From Welwitschia mirabilis (lineage: Eukaryota > Gnetophyta > Gnetopsida > Welwitschiales), in contig JBOZIK010000001.1 of the NCBI GenBank assembly GCA_051453625.1, forward strand, positions 297,470,709 to 297,534,708: a DNA stretch of 64,000 nucleotides, given 5' to 3'. A program made the position numbers and the translations under genes. The notes under the pieces were generated by a model. It had not been told where the DNA came from. It saw only the letters and a program-made list of their open reading frames with translations, and did not search any database. This document shows, one piece after another, positions 35,251-46,069 of the stretch. The stretch's first letter is position 1. Every line of letters begins with the position of its first letter.

Positions 35251-35993
35251 TGATAGAATCGAGAATCCTAGAGGGGAGATGAATAGGTTCTTTTAGAAAA
35301 GATGCAACACAATATTATGAATGAATCCAATCTTAAATAACACTTGCATATAATGATTAACTAAAATAACATGTGCATGAAATAAGAAAATAATGGAAGT
35401 AAAAAAATAATGATTGAAACACAAAAATACCAATTGGATGTAAGATGAATTTATAGTGGTTTATAAAACTCTCTACTCAACTCTCAATAATTAATTTATC
35501 CTCAAGATAGGTCTTAGATATTCGTTACTCCATCAACTATTCTAGGTTCACCTGTAACCTTTATAAATAGACATTTTTAGGATTAGTTTCAATATTTGAA
35601 TGTATTTTTCAAGGCTTAGTCTCAACCTTTCACAAAGCAAAGTAGTGATGTAATAATGCCTACAGAGCACGGATATCACTCGTTCTTGATTTAGTAGATT
35701 TGATGAAGCTCTTCTCCTATAGATATAAAACAAATGATGCCTATAGAGTACAAATATTAGTTGTTCTATATGTAGTTCATTTTTTGTCTGCTTCAGGTAC
35801 GATCAAACCCTTGAAAATCCAATCGATCTATCAAGAGTGTAAAAGAACTAATACATTTCAAGTACTTAGAATTTGATGATTTTAATTCCATCTTTTGACA
35901 TGTAAGTAATTTAACATCTTCTATACAACATACATAAAATTTTATATATAGAAAACATTAGTTTGACATCAATTGGTAAAACATAATCTAACA
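35251..35993 (-). repeat. Copia-1 5' LTR, shortened to 743 bp
   Basis: Starts TGATAGAATCGAG and ends AATCTAACA. It lacks about 0.8 kb that the 3' LTR has (29148-29935). Near the break an ATGCCTA(C/T)AGAGCAC-like segment occurs twice (35656 and 35728), suggesting repair at a short repeat. Confidence 0.85.
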
Positions 35994-37688
35994 ATGGATG
36001 GCAAATGAAGAAAAGCTATGCAAAAATATGAATATGTTAAATTGAAGATCAAGTAAACACTAATTTCAAATGTGAATGATGTGGCTCAATGGTTGAAGTA
36101 GCATGAGTGGCATAAACACCATTTGAATGTCACTTTTCTCTCTGAAGAAACTTTTTTTTTGCACTACATATAAGAGAAATGTGAACTAGTAGTACATTAA
36201 AGAAATTTTCAAGATCTTTCAAAATATTTCTATGGAACTTATGATTTTTATGTCATAATAAGGGGATCTCCACAAATAAGATAGTGATTGAGGAGTAAAG
36301 GCCATCAAAATGATGATCACTTATAGATAGTGTCATGCATTCTTATATGTTCTCACTTGCCTATATGTAGAAAGAAATCAAAGGAACTCTCTACACATTC
36401 TTAAAATGCTATATCTTTTTAATCCTTCTCATTCTTAACATTTTTGATGTCTGTAGTCTAGTCATTCTCTTTATTGAAAATGCACACCTAGATGATTGCA
36501 AGTTATGCTAATGATAATAATATAGATTTAAAGTTTTTATTCAACAAAAAGGGATCTCCAAGCAAGAGATAAAAACATTAATTCATGTTGTCATTGATAA
36601 CAGAAATGAAAACATTAATGGATTTCATTTTCTTCTTTCTCTGTTCTATTTTCCATTTTTATTCTTTTTGCTTCATGAGTAATTTGTTGTAACTACTCTT
36701 GTTTCTTCCTGTTCTTTTAACAAAATCATATGGCAAATGAAATCCGAGTGGTTTAGAAGATACAAAGGCAGATTCATAGGTAAAGGAAATCAATGTGGGA
36801 GTGTTTATCATTTATAATATTAATAACATCAATAATAATATAGAATTAGAGGATTTTTCATTCTCACATTTATAGAGCTTCATCAATGGATCACCCAATA
36901 GCTCAGAGTGTTTAAGGTAGCTAACTAAAAACAAGGTTGACTATCTTCATCACCAATGAAATGTTCATTATTTTCTTGTCTTTTGCTAATATGATTCACA
37001 TTTAAACTTTAGGATTTATTATCTAAATATGAAATGTAACTTTTCTTATAAATATGTAAATGAAATTACATTGTATGGAAAAAAGTAAACAAAGAAGAAA
37101 TAAAGGAAGGCCTGTAAATGTAATGTTGTGTTGTGGGCCTTTATTTTATGATTAAATTAAAAGACCTACAATAATCTTGCTACTACGAAGGTCAGAGGAA
37201 TGCATGCCCATAAATGTCATCCATCTTTCTAGATCCATAAGTGCTAGTCAATTCTAAAACATCAAAGAGAGAAGCCATTTTAAAGGTACTTAGCTAAGAA
37301 AAATTGGTTTAAGAGAACACTGTTATCATCATTTAAGATTTGCTATTAATTAAAAATTAGAGACAATGCTAATAGATGATTAGAAATTTTTTTTACAACC
37401 AATTTCTACCCCAGCCATAACTTCACTAGGTTTTTTTTCTTGAATTATTTCCAAGTTCTTTTGTNNNNNNNNNNNNNNNNNNNNNNNNNNNNNNNNNNNN
37501 NNNNNNNNNNNNNNNNNNNNNNNNNNNNNNNNNNNNNNNNNNNNNNNNNNNNNNNNNNNNNNNNAGCTTTACGAGGTTTTTTTTTCGCTTGGATTATTTC
37601 CAAGTTCTTTTGTATATTATACTTTTTCTTTTAATAATATTAGTCACATTTCATTTTTTGAATTAGGCAAATTCAAAATACTAGATTT
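35994..37688. other. AT-rich DNA, no gene seen
   Basis: Mixed sequence between Copia-1 and Copia-2 with no recognised domain. A 45-bp segment ending CCAAGTTCTTTTGT recurs on both sides of the 100-N gap at 37465-37564. Confidence 0.5.
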
Positions 37689-38165
37689 TGAAAATAATTT
37701 AAAATGTAAATGATATTGATAAGTACAACTTAAAAGAATAAAATTATTATTATTTAATCAAGAAAGATAGAAAGGAAACTTATGTCCTGTGCACATCAAG
37801 CTATGAAGAGAGTCTTCTATTTATATTAGAAGTCTCAACTAATTNNNNNNNNNNNNNNNNNNNNNNNNNNNNNNNNNNNNNNNNNNNNNNNNNNNNNNNN
37901 NNNNNNNNNNNNNNNNNNNNNNNNNNNNNNNNNNNNNNNNNNNNTTATGTCCCGTGCACATCAAGCTATGAAGAGAGTCTTCTATTTATATTAGAAATCT
38001 CAACTAATTTGACTAAAAATAGTTAACATGTTACTAAACTTATTTATCAATGAAAGGATAATTCTACTAACATACTCCTAAGGAATAAAAACAAGAAAAC
38101 AACTTGTAGAATTATTCAACATAAGACTCATTTGATGTAATGGTAAGTTGTACTAATTTATCACA
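37689..38165 (-). repeat. Copia-2 3' LTR
   Basis: After removing the 100-N gap (37845-37944) and the 65-bp overlap around it, the LTR is about 312 bp, equal to the other LTR. Contains GTGCACATCAAGCTATGAAG and GACTCATTTGATGTAATGG blocks shared with it. Confidence 0.88.
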
Positions 38166-38560
38166 CTTCCCCTTAGTGCAAACTTACTATTAGTAATACT
38201 AAGACCTATACTAAAAAATTCAAATTTAGCTTTGATAATTACCTTAGTAAAGATCTCAGTGATTTGGTATTTAGTTCTTATTTTCTGTAGCTCAATGTCT
38301 TGAGTTAATACCTTCTTTTGAACAAAATGGAAATGAGTTTCAATGTGTTTTGATTCTACATGAAACACTAGATTTATAGCAACCTTTATTGCAGTTTCAT
38401 TATTATAATAGATGGGAATTTAGTAGTTGAAAGTGTAAATTATTTCTTAAAGAAGTCTTTTACGTCAAATATACTCTTGAGTGGCCATAGTAGCTACTAC
38501 ATATTCTACCTCATAACTTGAAAGAGCTACAATAGATTTTTTTTTTTTTTACTACACTAA
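38153..38560 (-). pseudogene. Copia-2 RNase H remnant
   Basis: Minus-strand motifs: YEVEYVVATMATQEYI, IPIYYNNETAIKVAINLVF, HVESKHIETHFHFVQKK, RTKYQITEIFTKVI. These match the AEAEYVAA, CDNxSAI, H.RSKHI and TxxQxADIFTK series of copia RNase H in order. YNN replaces CDN, so a catalytic residue is lost. A 71-codon stretch at the 3' end is open and runs to the purine tract. Confidence 0.85.
38166..38174 (-). promoter_or_regulatory. Copia-2 polypurine tract
   Basis: CTTCCCCTT on the plus strand, i.e. AAGGGGAAG on the minus strand, abutting the 3' LTR. Confidence 0.85.
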
Positions 38561-38870
38561 GAGATTGATGCTGAATCTTTAGTAAAATGAAAACCTATTA
38601 TGAAGTATCTATCATTCATATCACCCTCCCATCCTTCATCTACAAAACCACTCAAAGAAAATGACAGACCATGCTTGTACATTAATCCATAACTTAGAGT
38701 GCCTTTTACATAACATACAATTCACTTTGTATAGTCAGATGACCTTCACATAGCTTATCCATAAATTGAGAAATGACTCTAGTAGAAAATATAATGTCAA
38801 GCCTTATGATAGTTAAGTAAAATAAACTACCAATAATCTATCAAAAAAAAAGTTACATCTTGGAGTAGAT

Positions 38871-39592
38871 TTATCTCATTCTTTGATGATAAGGTTCCAT
38901 AGGGGTGATCACTGTTTTTGACTCTTCCATATGAAAATGTTTTAGTAAACTTGCTGCATATCCCTTTTGAGAAACAAAATAACCATCTAACTTTTTAATT
39001 TTCAAGCTAAAAAAACAACTTGCTTTATCCAAGCTCTTTGTTTCAAAATGAACAAATGAAGAATCTTGAAGATAATTAATTTCAAAATTATTATCTCTCA
39101 TAATAATCATATCATCCACGTAAAGAAGAAGAAAATCACATATAGTGGATGTTTTCTTGATAAATAAACTTGGATCAGCATTTGAGAACTTGAAACCACA
39201 AAATCAAGATATTGAGAAATCTTACCATACCAAGCATGTGGAGCTTGCTTGAGGCCATGCATTGCCTTCTTGAGTTAGCACACATTATTAGGAAACTCCT
39301 TAGATATAAATACTTGTGGTTGTTCCATAAGAATATCATGATCTAGCTCCTCATAAAGAAAAGCATTTCTCACATCTAGTTATCATAATTTCTATCCTTT
39401 ACTAGCAGTCAAAGAAACAACTAATCGACTTGTTACCATTTTAGCAATGGGGCTGAAAGTCTCATCATAGTCCTGACCATATGTTTGAGAGAAATCATGA
39501 TTAACAAGTTGAGCTTTATACCTATCAATTATACCATTAGCCTTTTTCTTTAATTTGTAAGACCATTTATAGGTTACTAAGTCAACATTCAT
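38871..39592 (-). pseudogene. Copia-2 reverse transcriptase remnant
   Basis: Read from 39592: YKWSYKLKKKANGIIDRYKA, QLVNHDFSQTYGQDYDETFS, PIAKM (open to 39392); then, with frameshifts, NAFLYEELDHDILMEQPQVF, MHGLKQAPHAWYGKISQYL, and LLYVDDMIIM (about 39126-39099), with SQKGYAASLLKHF and TPMEP to 38871. The YVDD catalytic box is intact, unlike in Copia-1 and Copia-4. Frameshifts and stops still prevent expression. Confidence 0.9.
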
Positions 39593-39778
39593 CGGTTTCA
39601 GTACAAGCTTCTATGTGTTGTTCTTGCTTAAGGCTAAAATTTCTTCTTGCATTTCATCTTTCCATTAAGGAATCCCTTTAGATTAATTATAAGAGTTAGG
39701 CTTATTCTCACATGAATCTCTCATAAAAAAAAAAGATAGAATAGAAAGATGATTTAACCCAACTTCATAATCAGTGAG

Positions 39779-40018
39779 CTAAGTGGGTTGCTTTCTTTGT
39801 TTCATTGATTTTCTTATGACCATCTTAATATCTTCTTCTATTTTAATATTTTTCTCAAATGAAGAAAAATTGCTCCCCCTATTACTGAATGTAGAATCTT
39901 TAGGACAAAGTTCAAGATTAACTGTATCTTTGCTATTATTTGCATTAAACTTATAAGACAACACATCGTCAAACATCACATCATGGGGAATAATGACCTT
40001 CTTTGTTTTTGAATCCAT
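39779..40018 (-). pseudogene. Copia-2 linker between integrase and RT
   Basis: Open minus-strand frame starting DSKTKKVIIPHDVMFDDVLS, matching the copia DPKTKKVxxSRDVxFDE motif that follows integrase. A second near-copy of this region (40483 downward) lies beyond the 100-N gap. Confidence 0.8.
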
Positions 40019-40745
40019 ACATCTTTATCCTTTTCTATAAGCATCATAGCCAACAAAAATACATTTCTTGGCCTTTGGTCAAGTTTAGTTCTATTATATT
40101 TTAATACTTAAATGTAATAAAGAGATCCAAAAACTTGAAAATAATTCACATTGGATTTGTAATAATACAATAATTTAAAAGGAGATGATTTTATCCCTGG
40201 CCATGAAGGCAAACTCTCTTGGAATATTTTTTGCATGGAGCAATGAAAAATACATAGATGTTAAATGAACCAAATTACACTCAGCNNNNNNNNNNNNNNN
40301 NNNNNNNNNNNNNNNNNNNNNNNNNNNNNNNNNNNNNNNNNNNNNNNNNNNNNNNNNNNNNNNNNNNNNNNNNNNNNNNNNNNNNACTGTAACTTTGCTA
40401 TTATTTTCCTTAAACTTATAAGACAACCTGTCGTTAAACATCACATCATGGGGAACAATGACCTTTTTTGTTTCTAAATTCATACATATTCATCCTTTTC
40501 TATGAGCATCGGAGCCAACAAAAATACATTTCTTGGCCTTTGGGTCAAGTTTAGTTCTATTATATTTTAATACTTGAACGTAATAAAGAGATTCAAAAAA
40601 TTAATTCACATTAGATTTGTAATAATACAATAATGCAAAAGGAGATGATTTTGTCCCTGGCCATGAAGGCAAACTCTCTTGGAAGAATTTTTGCATGGAG
40701 AAATGAAAAATACGTAGATGTTAAATGAACCAAATTACACTCAGC
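39921..40745. repeat. ~360-bp duplication across a 100-N gap
   Basis: 39921-40285 and 40386-40745 are near-identical (ACTGTA(T/A)CTTTGCTATTATT at the start, CAAATTACACTCAGC at the end). Largest of the gap-flanking overlaps. Confidence 0.92.
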
Positions 40746-41230
40746 AACCCCATTTTATTACAGGGTTTCTAGACAAGTCATTTGATGTTGAATCTCATGT
40801 TCATAACAATAACTTTGAAATTGATTCAACATAAATTATCCTCCATTATTAGTGTGCAAACACTTAAGTAATAACTTAAATTCTTTCTTTATATCATGCT
40901 TAAATTGAATAAATTTAAGAAAGACTTACTTTTGTGTTCTAGGAAATAAATTAAAGTAAACTGAGAAAAATAGTCAATTATAACCATTATATAGTGAAAA
41001 CCAGTTTAGGTAGGGGTTAATGTTGGCCTCAAAAGATTTGCATGAACCAATTGTAACATAGCATCTACTCTATGCTAAAAATTTGAAAAAGGAAGATGAT
41101 GAGACTTCCCATATCGGTAGCTAGGATAAACATTATCATATTGAATATTCTTTAAGACAGGAATGCCACTAGGGAGTTTTTTTCTAGAGATTTTCTGTAG
41201 TAATTGATAATCAACATGGCCAAGATGTGC
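40600..41230 (-). pseudogene. Copia-2 integrase remnant
   Basis: Minus-strand motifs: GHVDYQLLQKISRKKLPSGI (pre-integrase), MLQLVHANLLRPTLTPT, TGFHYIMVIIDYFSQFTLIY and FLEHKSKSF. They match the copia series LxHxDLxGP...GxxYxxxIxDDYSRFTWVYFLKxKSE. The first acidic site reads HAN and the DD pair reads DY, so the core is inactive. Confidence 0.82.
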
Positions 41231-41522
41231 ATGCTAAAGAGTTGAACTCCCATTTTACCCTATATCGGTAACATATGCATCACTTGCAGATAATACATAT
41301 CATGATTTTTTTTTCTTCTTCAAAAAAATAAAACATCAGCTGTAATATTATTCACATTTGAAAGAACTTGTACTTCATTTTAACCAAAGAGAACATACCT
41401 TTCCAAATTAGTTATTTGAGAAACTAAAGCAAGATTCTTTCTTAAGTCTAGAACATGATAAACATCCTTGAGAAAGATGCCTTTATCATTAGAATTACCT
41501 TCATTAAAATGTCCTTATTTCA

Positions 41523-41708
41523 TTATAGGATGTAATGAATATCAACTATTATAATGACCTTATTCACATAATGCAGATGAACATTAGATAATAGAGCAAC
41601 ATTTCTTATTGCATGATGAGAACAACTAGAATTAACAATCCATTCCTTATTATAGTTAATAGTATTAACATTTATAAGTGTATCGGTTTGGTGCACAACA
41701 GAACCCAC
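41523..41708 (-). pseudogene. Copia-2 protease remnant
   Basis: Open minus-strand frame containing KEWIVNSSCSHHAIRNVALL, which matches WIVDSGCSHHMTG of copia proteases. The catalytic DSG reads NSS. Confidence 0.8.
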
Positions 41709-41839
41709 ATTTATTGATTGGTCAATAAGTTCAATAGATAAACACTTCTCTGAATTTGATTGTTCAGATTAACTACATTCATGTACAAAATTTGCTCCTA
41801 TTTTCTTAAATTTGACATGATAATTTAAGTTGATATGAC

Positions 41840-41920
41840 TGACTTTCCACATCGATTACAAACCACTTTTACTTGGTAATCATGTTTGATGTATCCCATC
41901 TTTTCACATCGATAACAAGC
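41840..41920 (-). pseudogene. Copia-2 gag zinc knuckles
   Basis: Minus-strand CYRCEKMGYIKHDYQ followed by VVCNRCGKS: a first CCHC-type knuckle with the last cysteine lost, and a truncated second one. Two knuckles about 12 residues apart are common in copia gag. The rest of gag (to about 42690) is present but unreadable. Confidence 0.7.
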
Positions 41921-42701
41921 AATTCAAATTCCCTTGTGCTTCTCCTTAGTTTTAGACTAGTCTTGATTTGAAAAATGCTTTAAATAAGAACTCCCTTTTC
42001 TTTGGTTCTTAATGCAAAAAAATCTTCTATCTTAGGAAGAATCTTGCTGTTATTTATCATTTGTTTCACCAAGTCTTCCTAATTTGAAAGTAAATTCTCT
42101 AACTTGAAGATTAAAGGTTGATTAACCAATTCTTGTATTAAAGATAGAAAAGGCATAAATTCTTTCTACAAATTAAGAATAAGATAATGATGTAAGTGAG
42201 CTCTGCTCATTGGTTCCTCTGTAACTAGCTCTGAAATTTTAGCATAAAAATTCTTAACTTTTAAAAATATTATTAAATTAAAAAGTTACCTTAAGTTGTT
42301 ATAGCTAATTCATTCTCAAGATATTACAATCGAGCTATATTTTTCTTAGTAAACAACTTTTCAAGTATCTTCCACACTTGTTTTAGTGACTTTAAATCAT
42401 AAACATGATCCATATATGCTTTGCTGATTGATGTTCATAAAGAAAATAGATCTTTCCCACACTTGTTATTTCATTTCTAGCATAGATTAGCATTTTGAGA
42501 ATTATCTACTGGAATTGTCATTTCATCACTAGAGATAAGATTTCACAAATCCTACCCTTGTAAATAAGCTTCCACACATAACTTCCAATAACTATAATTA
42601 TTACCAATAAGCTTATCTATAGAGTTATGAAGAGGAGAACTTTCCCATTCATCTTTTTATCTTTTTTAAGTAATAATATCAAATAATTAAGGATAGCCTG
42701 T

Positions 42702-42713
42702 GCTTTGATATCA
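42702..42713 (-). promoter_or_regulatory. Copia-2 primer binding site
   Basis: GCTTTGATATCA on the plus strand, complement TGATATCAAAGC, close to TGGTATCAGAGC. It abuts the LTR start TG at 42714. Confidence 0.85.
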
Positions 42714-43027
42714 TGAAAATAATTTAGAATGTAAAAGATATTGATAAACACAACTTAAAAAAACAAAATTATTATTATTCAATCAAGAAAGGTAAAAAGA
42801 AAACTGATGTCCCCTATGCATCAAGCTATGAACAGAGTCTTGTATTTATATTAGAAGTCTCAACTAATTTGACTAAAAATACTTAACATGTTCCTATAAC
42901 TTATTCCTCAATGAAAGGCTAATTCTACTAACAGACTCCTAAGGAATAGAAATAAGAAAACAAACTTGTAGACTTATTCAACATAAGACTCATTCAACGT
43001 AACGGTAAGTTGCACTAATTTGTCACA
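42714..43027 (-). repeat. Copia-2 5' LTR
   Basis: 314 bp from TGAAAATAATTTAGAATG to AATTTGTCACA. Its last ~38 bp (CTCATTCAACGTAACGG... ) recur at 45294-45332 just after a 100-N gap, followed there by a CATTT that resembles the GATTT left of the element. Confidence 0.88.
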
Positions 43028-43519
43028 TGACCTTCATGTGTATTTTTCTTTCGAAGGACTTCAGCCATTTCTTTGTTTCGTGCCGGTATAAGCTGAGCCA
43101 ACCAGAAATACGACCTACTCTAAAAAAACTCTTAAATATATTAAGCCTTTGAACTCTTCTGTAATGCAACTCTTAGCTGGCTCCTAGCTATCCTGGCTAC
43201 TGCTGGTTTCATGACTTTGGCTTGTACTTTTGCTTGATCCTGTAAATATGCTACTCAAATGACAAGGAAAATAATTGCTATAATTTCCAAGAAATACCAA
43301 AGAGTAACCTGAAGCATACACTCAAAGTTGGAAAACATAACTTAAATCATGCATCAGTAACAAGGCGACATGATAACTAAACCAAAGGAAGTCAAGCATA
43401 ACAGTTAGTTGATTCCGTGGTCAGGAATTCAATCACACAAGTCCCTTTAAATTTAAGGATGCACAATATCCCAGAGTGTAAGGAAAACTTCATCCCTCTT
43501 GCTTTCTCAATCATGTCAA
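43028..43519. other. CG-retaining DNA, no gene seen
   Basis: Composition changes abruptly at 43028: higher GC and ordinary CG frequency. No domain recognised. It flanks the LTR that starts at 43520. Confidence 0.5.
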
Positions 43520-44454
43520 TGAAAGAAGATCAGCCCTAGAGGGGGGTTTATAGGGTATCTCAGTGTTGAAACTCCTTTTAGAAATATCTGCTAAAGAAGG
43601 TATTCACAGATTAAGCAGACAAAAACTCAACAACAAACATCAAAGAAAATAGGAACAGAGTTTTAAAATGTGGTCAACAACCACTCTTTGCCTAATAGAC
43701 AATGTGTTTTTAGCTGGTATATGTTACTCCATTCTATGGTTTTCCAGGTTCACCATCAAGCCTTTCCTTAGCCTATGGTTTTTAGGCCAAATCCACAAAC
43801 CTTACAGAGAGATGATGATAGAATGAGAAGTGTGGACAGCTGACTGAACCATTCCACATTAAGCACAGTAGAGAATGGCTCTGAACAGCTTGATAGTACA
43901 ATGAAATCTTCAAAAGGAGTTTTTTTTTGCAGAAGATAGTACTGGAGGAGCATTTTAGAGAAAGGGGTATGATTTTATGGAGAAAGCATTAATCCTAAAG
44001 AAGAAGGCTTGAATTGTTTTATCTTCCTAGGTATCTCTATCATTTTAGCAACTTCGAAATGAATTGGAGTTTGCCAGATCTTGCCTGAAATGAACTCCTA
44101 TGCGCAAACATTCACAAAAATTCAAACAGCTATTTGATCGGTCGACCTCAGGAAACATCTGGTAGACTGATGAGCTTGAAGAACAATTTTCTTGTACAGA
44201 CCGGATCAAACTCATCTTTTGGTCAGTTGCCCTCATTTAACTCAGTTTTTGACTAGGGTTTCAATGGGTTTAAATCTGGTCAACCTTAAGAGAAGTTCAG
44301 TTGCCCGAGCTGACTTCAGTTGTGAGTGCCATCTAACAGAGTCATGCAGTCACCATCACGAATTAGCAGCTCGACCCAGCCTGAAATAAAAGTTACGGAA
44401 AGACAGCACATTGCATTTCCTTGTGAAAGCATCAATGAAAATATTTTCTAAGAA
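43520..44454 (-). repeat. LTR of a Copia-1-like (Sirevirus-like) family, better preserved
   Basis: Starts TGAAAGAAGATCAGCCCTAG followed by AGGGGGG, the same start pattern as Copia-1 (CCTAGAGGGG...GGTGAATAGG). It ends near TTTTCTAAGA and is followed by a purine tract (AACTCCCTCTTTGTCATTGA on the plus strand) and by a second one at about 44888 (ACTCCCTTTGGCATCAATGA), as in Copia-1. GGTCGACC and GTCAGTTGCCC-like motifs recur inside. The right-hand LTR and all coding parts are missing, so this is the 3' end of a truncated element. No frames inside look real. Confidence 0.65.
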
Positions 44455-44945
44455 ACTCCCTCTTTGTCATTGAGGACAATCAACAAAATTAATCATTAAA
44501 AAATTAATGTGAAGGAGATTTAAAAAATATTGACTCCCCCTTAAATTGAGTTTGCATAAAGCATAACACACCCTTAACACACGCAGAAAGAAATAGGCAA
44601 AAATGAGGACACTAAATAACAGAAATACAAAGGCTTTCTATTTGATTTCCACTATTACAATCATGCCAAAGTATAACACAAATTGTTCTAAAACAAACAC
44701 CAATCTGCCACAGTTATACACCAAAAACAAAAAATAGCACGATTACAAATAGCTACAGATAATACTATTTCTAAGCAACATTACAAAGAAAATAAGAAAC
44801 TATTGAGATTATAGCAAAGTATCACATTGTTTGCACTTTGCAATTTGATATTGGGTGTAGCATTTTGGCTTTATTACAAAATATTACACTCCCTTTGGCA
44901 TCAATGACAAAAACAGACACAAAAAGATGAAACGAGAGAAGTTTA
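44455..44945 (-). mobile_element. 3' internal end of the truncated copia element
   Basis: Non-coding sequence between two polypurine tracts, 44455-44474 and about 44886-44907, equivalent to 30157-30620 in Copia-1. No coding motif seen. The element appears to be cut off to the right. Confidence 0.45.
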
Positions 44946-44976
44946 GGACATAGTTTACCATAGCGGGGGGAAGTGT

Positions 44977-45066
44977 GATCCGCGTGATTCTAGATCGCGC
45001 TCCAGTGTTTTGCGATCTAGAGTAAAGCTAGATCGCGATTCAATCGCGATCTCAGACACGCGGATC
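44977..45066. repeat. Nested GATCGCG palindromes
   Basis: An outer inverted repeat, GATCCGCGTG (44977-44986) and CACGCGGATC (45057-45066), encloses two inner ones: CTAGATCGC/GCGATCTAG (44990-44998 and 45012-45020) and AGATCGCGATT, one base, AATCGCGATCT (45030-45040 and 45042-45052). All arms are perfect. GATCGCG or its relatives continue to about 45110. The GC content is the highest in the window. Nothing here looks coding. Confidence 0.85.
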
Positions 45067-45124
45067 GCAATCTGGGAGCAGATTGCTCAGAGCGCGATCC
45101 GAAGGATCTTGCGACTCACAGATT

Positions 45125-45165
45125 GCGGTTACATAACCGTTTAAAAACGCTTTTTTCTATAAAAA
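45125..45165 (+). promoter_or_regulatory. Possible TATA-type promoter
   Basis: CTATAAAAACCC at about 45157-45168 is a good plant TATA box, with a small palindrome CGGTTACATAACCG upstream (45125-45138). What it would drive is lost in the gap at 45194. It could be the promoter of an LTR or of a captured segment. Confidence 0.3.
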
Positions 45166-45293
45166 CCCTGCTTTTCACACGAACCAGACACATNNNNNNN
45201 NNNNNNNNNNNNNNNNNNNNNNNNNNNNNNNNNNNNNNNNNNNNNNNNNNNNNNNNNNNNNNNNNNNNNNNNNNNNNNNNNNNNNNNNNNNNN

Positions 45294-45332
45294 CTCATTC
45301 AATGTAATGGTAAGTTGCACTAATTTATCATA
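45294..45332 (-). repeat. Extra copy of the Copia-2 LTR end
   Basis: CTCATTCAATGTAATGGTAA ... AATTTATCATA matches the last 38 bp of the Copia-2 5' LTR (42990-43027), with TCATA for TCACA. The following CATTT resembles GATTT left of the Copia-2 3' LTR, so the real right end of Copia-2 may be here. Confidence 0.65.
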
Positions 45333-45389
45333 CATTTTTTTTTAAAATTTTGGTTCAATATATATTTGGCTTCAAAGTTTTGCAAATTA

Positions 45390-45990
45390 TCTTTTTTAAA
45401 TTTTTGATTAAGATCTTTAACTGTTATTCTCAAATTCTATTATATGATTTCTTGAGCTAGCACAACTTTACATAGATCCTTTTAGTTGCTTTTGAGTGTT
45501 TTCATTAGTTACCTTAAAATGACACCAGTATTTTAGGTCCTGGACATGAATAGAAGTTAATTATACATGTTTTTATTACATTGTTATTTGTTATTCCAAT
45601 GATTCACTTACCATTACCTTATTTTATTTTCAATTTATTGTCTTATCTTTACATTTCTTGTTTTTCACATTTTTAATAGCTAAAATTAAAATCAAGTTAG
45701 TAATCATGTCTTATAATAAGTAAAAAATTAGAGATTAAGATGGAATACATCTGTTGGTACAATTGAAGGATTCATAACTTTATGATTTTTTATCATTTCC
45801 TCTTTTGGCTCAATTTGTAAATAGAACATACAATCTCATAGGAAGTGTATTATAAGCAAGGATGATAGTTAAATTTGAAATGATTGATACAATCGCCTAA
45901 AATACTTGCAATGCCTATTATAAAGTTTATTTATTAATCAATGTAGATTTTTGGACCTCCAACTATGAAATTAGGTTTTAATTAAAACCA
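45390..45990 (+). repeat. Copia-E LTR copy R1
   Basis: About 600 bp, matching 49494-50045 and 50206-50796 through blocks such as CTTTTGAGTGTTTTCATTAG, GACATGAATAGAA, AAATCAAGTTAGTAATCATG, TAACTTTATGATTTTTTATC and ACAATCTCATAGGAAGTGTA. It ends TTAGGTTTTAATTAAAACCA and is followed, after five bases, by a primer site. The left boundary is uncertain. Confidence 0.75.
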
Positions 45991-45995
45991 ACGTT

Positions 45996-46008
45996 TGGTA
46001 TTAAAGCC
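45996..46008 (+). promoter_or_regulatory. Copia-E copy A primer binding site
   Basis: TGGTATTAAAGCC, close to TGGTATCAGAGCC (initiator tRNA-Met). It shows that R1 is a 5' LTR. Confidence 0.8.
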
Positions 46009-46069
46009 TAATAGAAATGTGTAGATTTATAAAGGAAATTCCAACAATAAAATGAATAAGAGCTTTTAA

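Larger units (their letters stand above)
28610..35993 (-). mobile_element. Copia-1, LTR retrotransposon (Ty1/copia, Sirevirus-like)
   Basis: Bounded by LTRs that both start TGATAG(A/G)ATC(G/A)AGAATCCTAGAGG on the plus strand (28610 and 35251). The element reads on the minus strand: 5' LTR 35993-35251, primer site, gag end, protease, integrase, RT, RNase H, purine tracts, 3' LTR 30156-28610. The motifs ...GPTQTQSL, IIFGAS and FEMSMLSK, the long LTR and the repeated purine tract fit the Sirevirus branch. Gag is largely missing, since only about 380 bp lies between primer site and gag end. Five gaps, three of them of the overlapping 100-N type, distort length. Confidence 0.85.
37689..43027 (-). 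mobile_element. Copia-2, LTR retrotransposon (Ty1/copia)
   Basis: LTRs at 37689-38165 (with gap) and 42714-43027 both start TGAAAATAATTT and end TCACA. A tRNA-Met primer site adjoins the right LTR and a purine tract the left one, so the element reads on the minus strand. Order from the right: gag with double zinc knuckle, protease, integrase, RT, RNase H. All frames have stops. Target duplications do not match (GATTT left, TGACC right). A better match, CATTT, follows an extra copy of the LTR end at 45333. Gaps at 37845 and 40286 are of the overlapping type. Confidence 0.88.

Noticed and set aside
44192-44389. Small frames on both strands of the CG-retaining block
   Set aside because: They lie inside an LTR-like sequence and have no motif.
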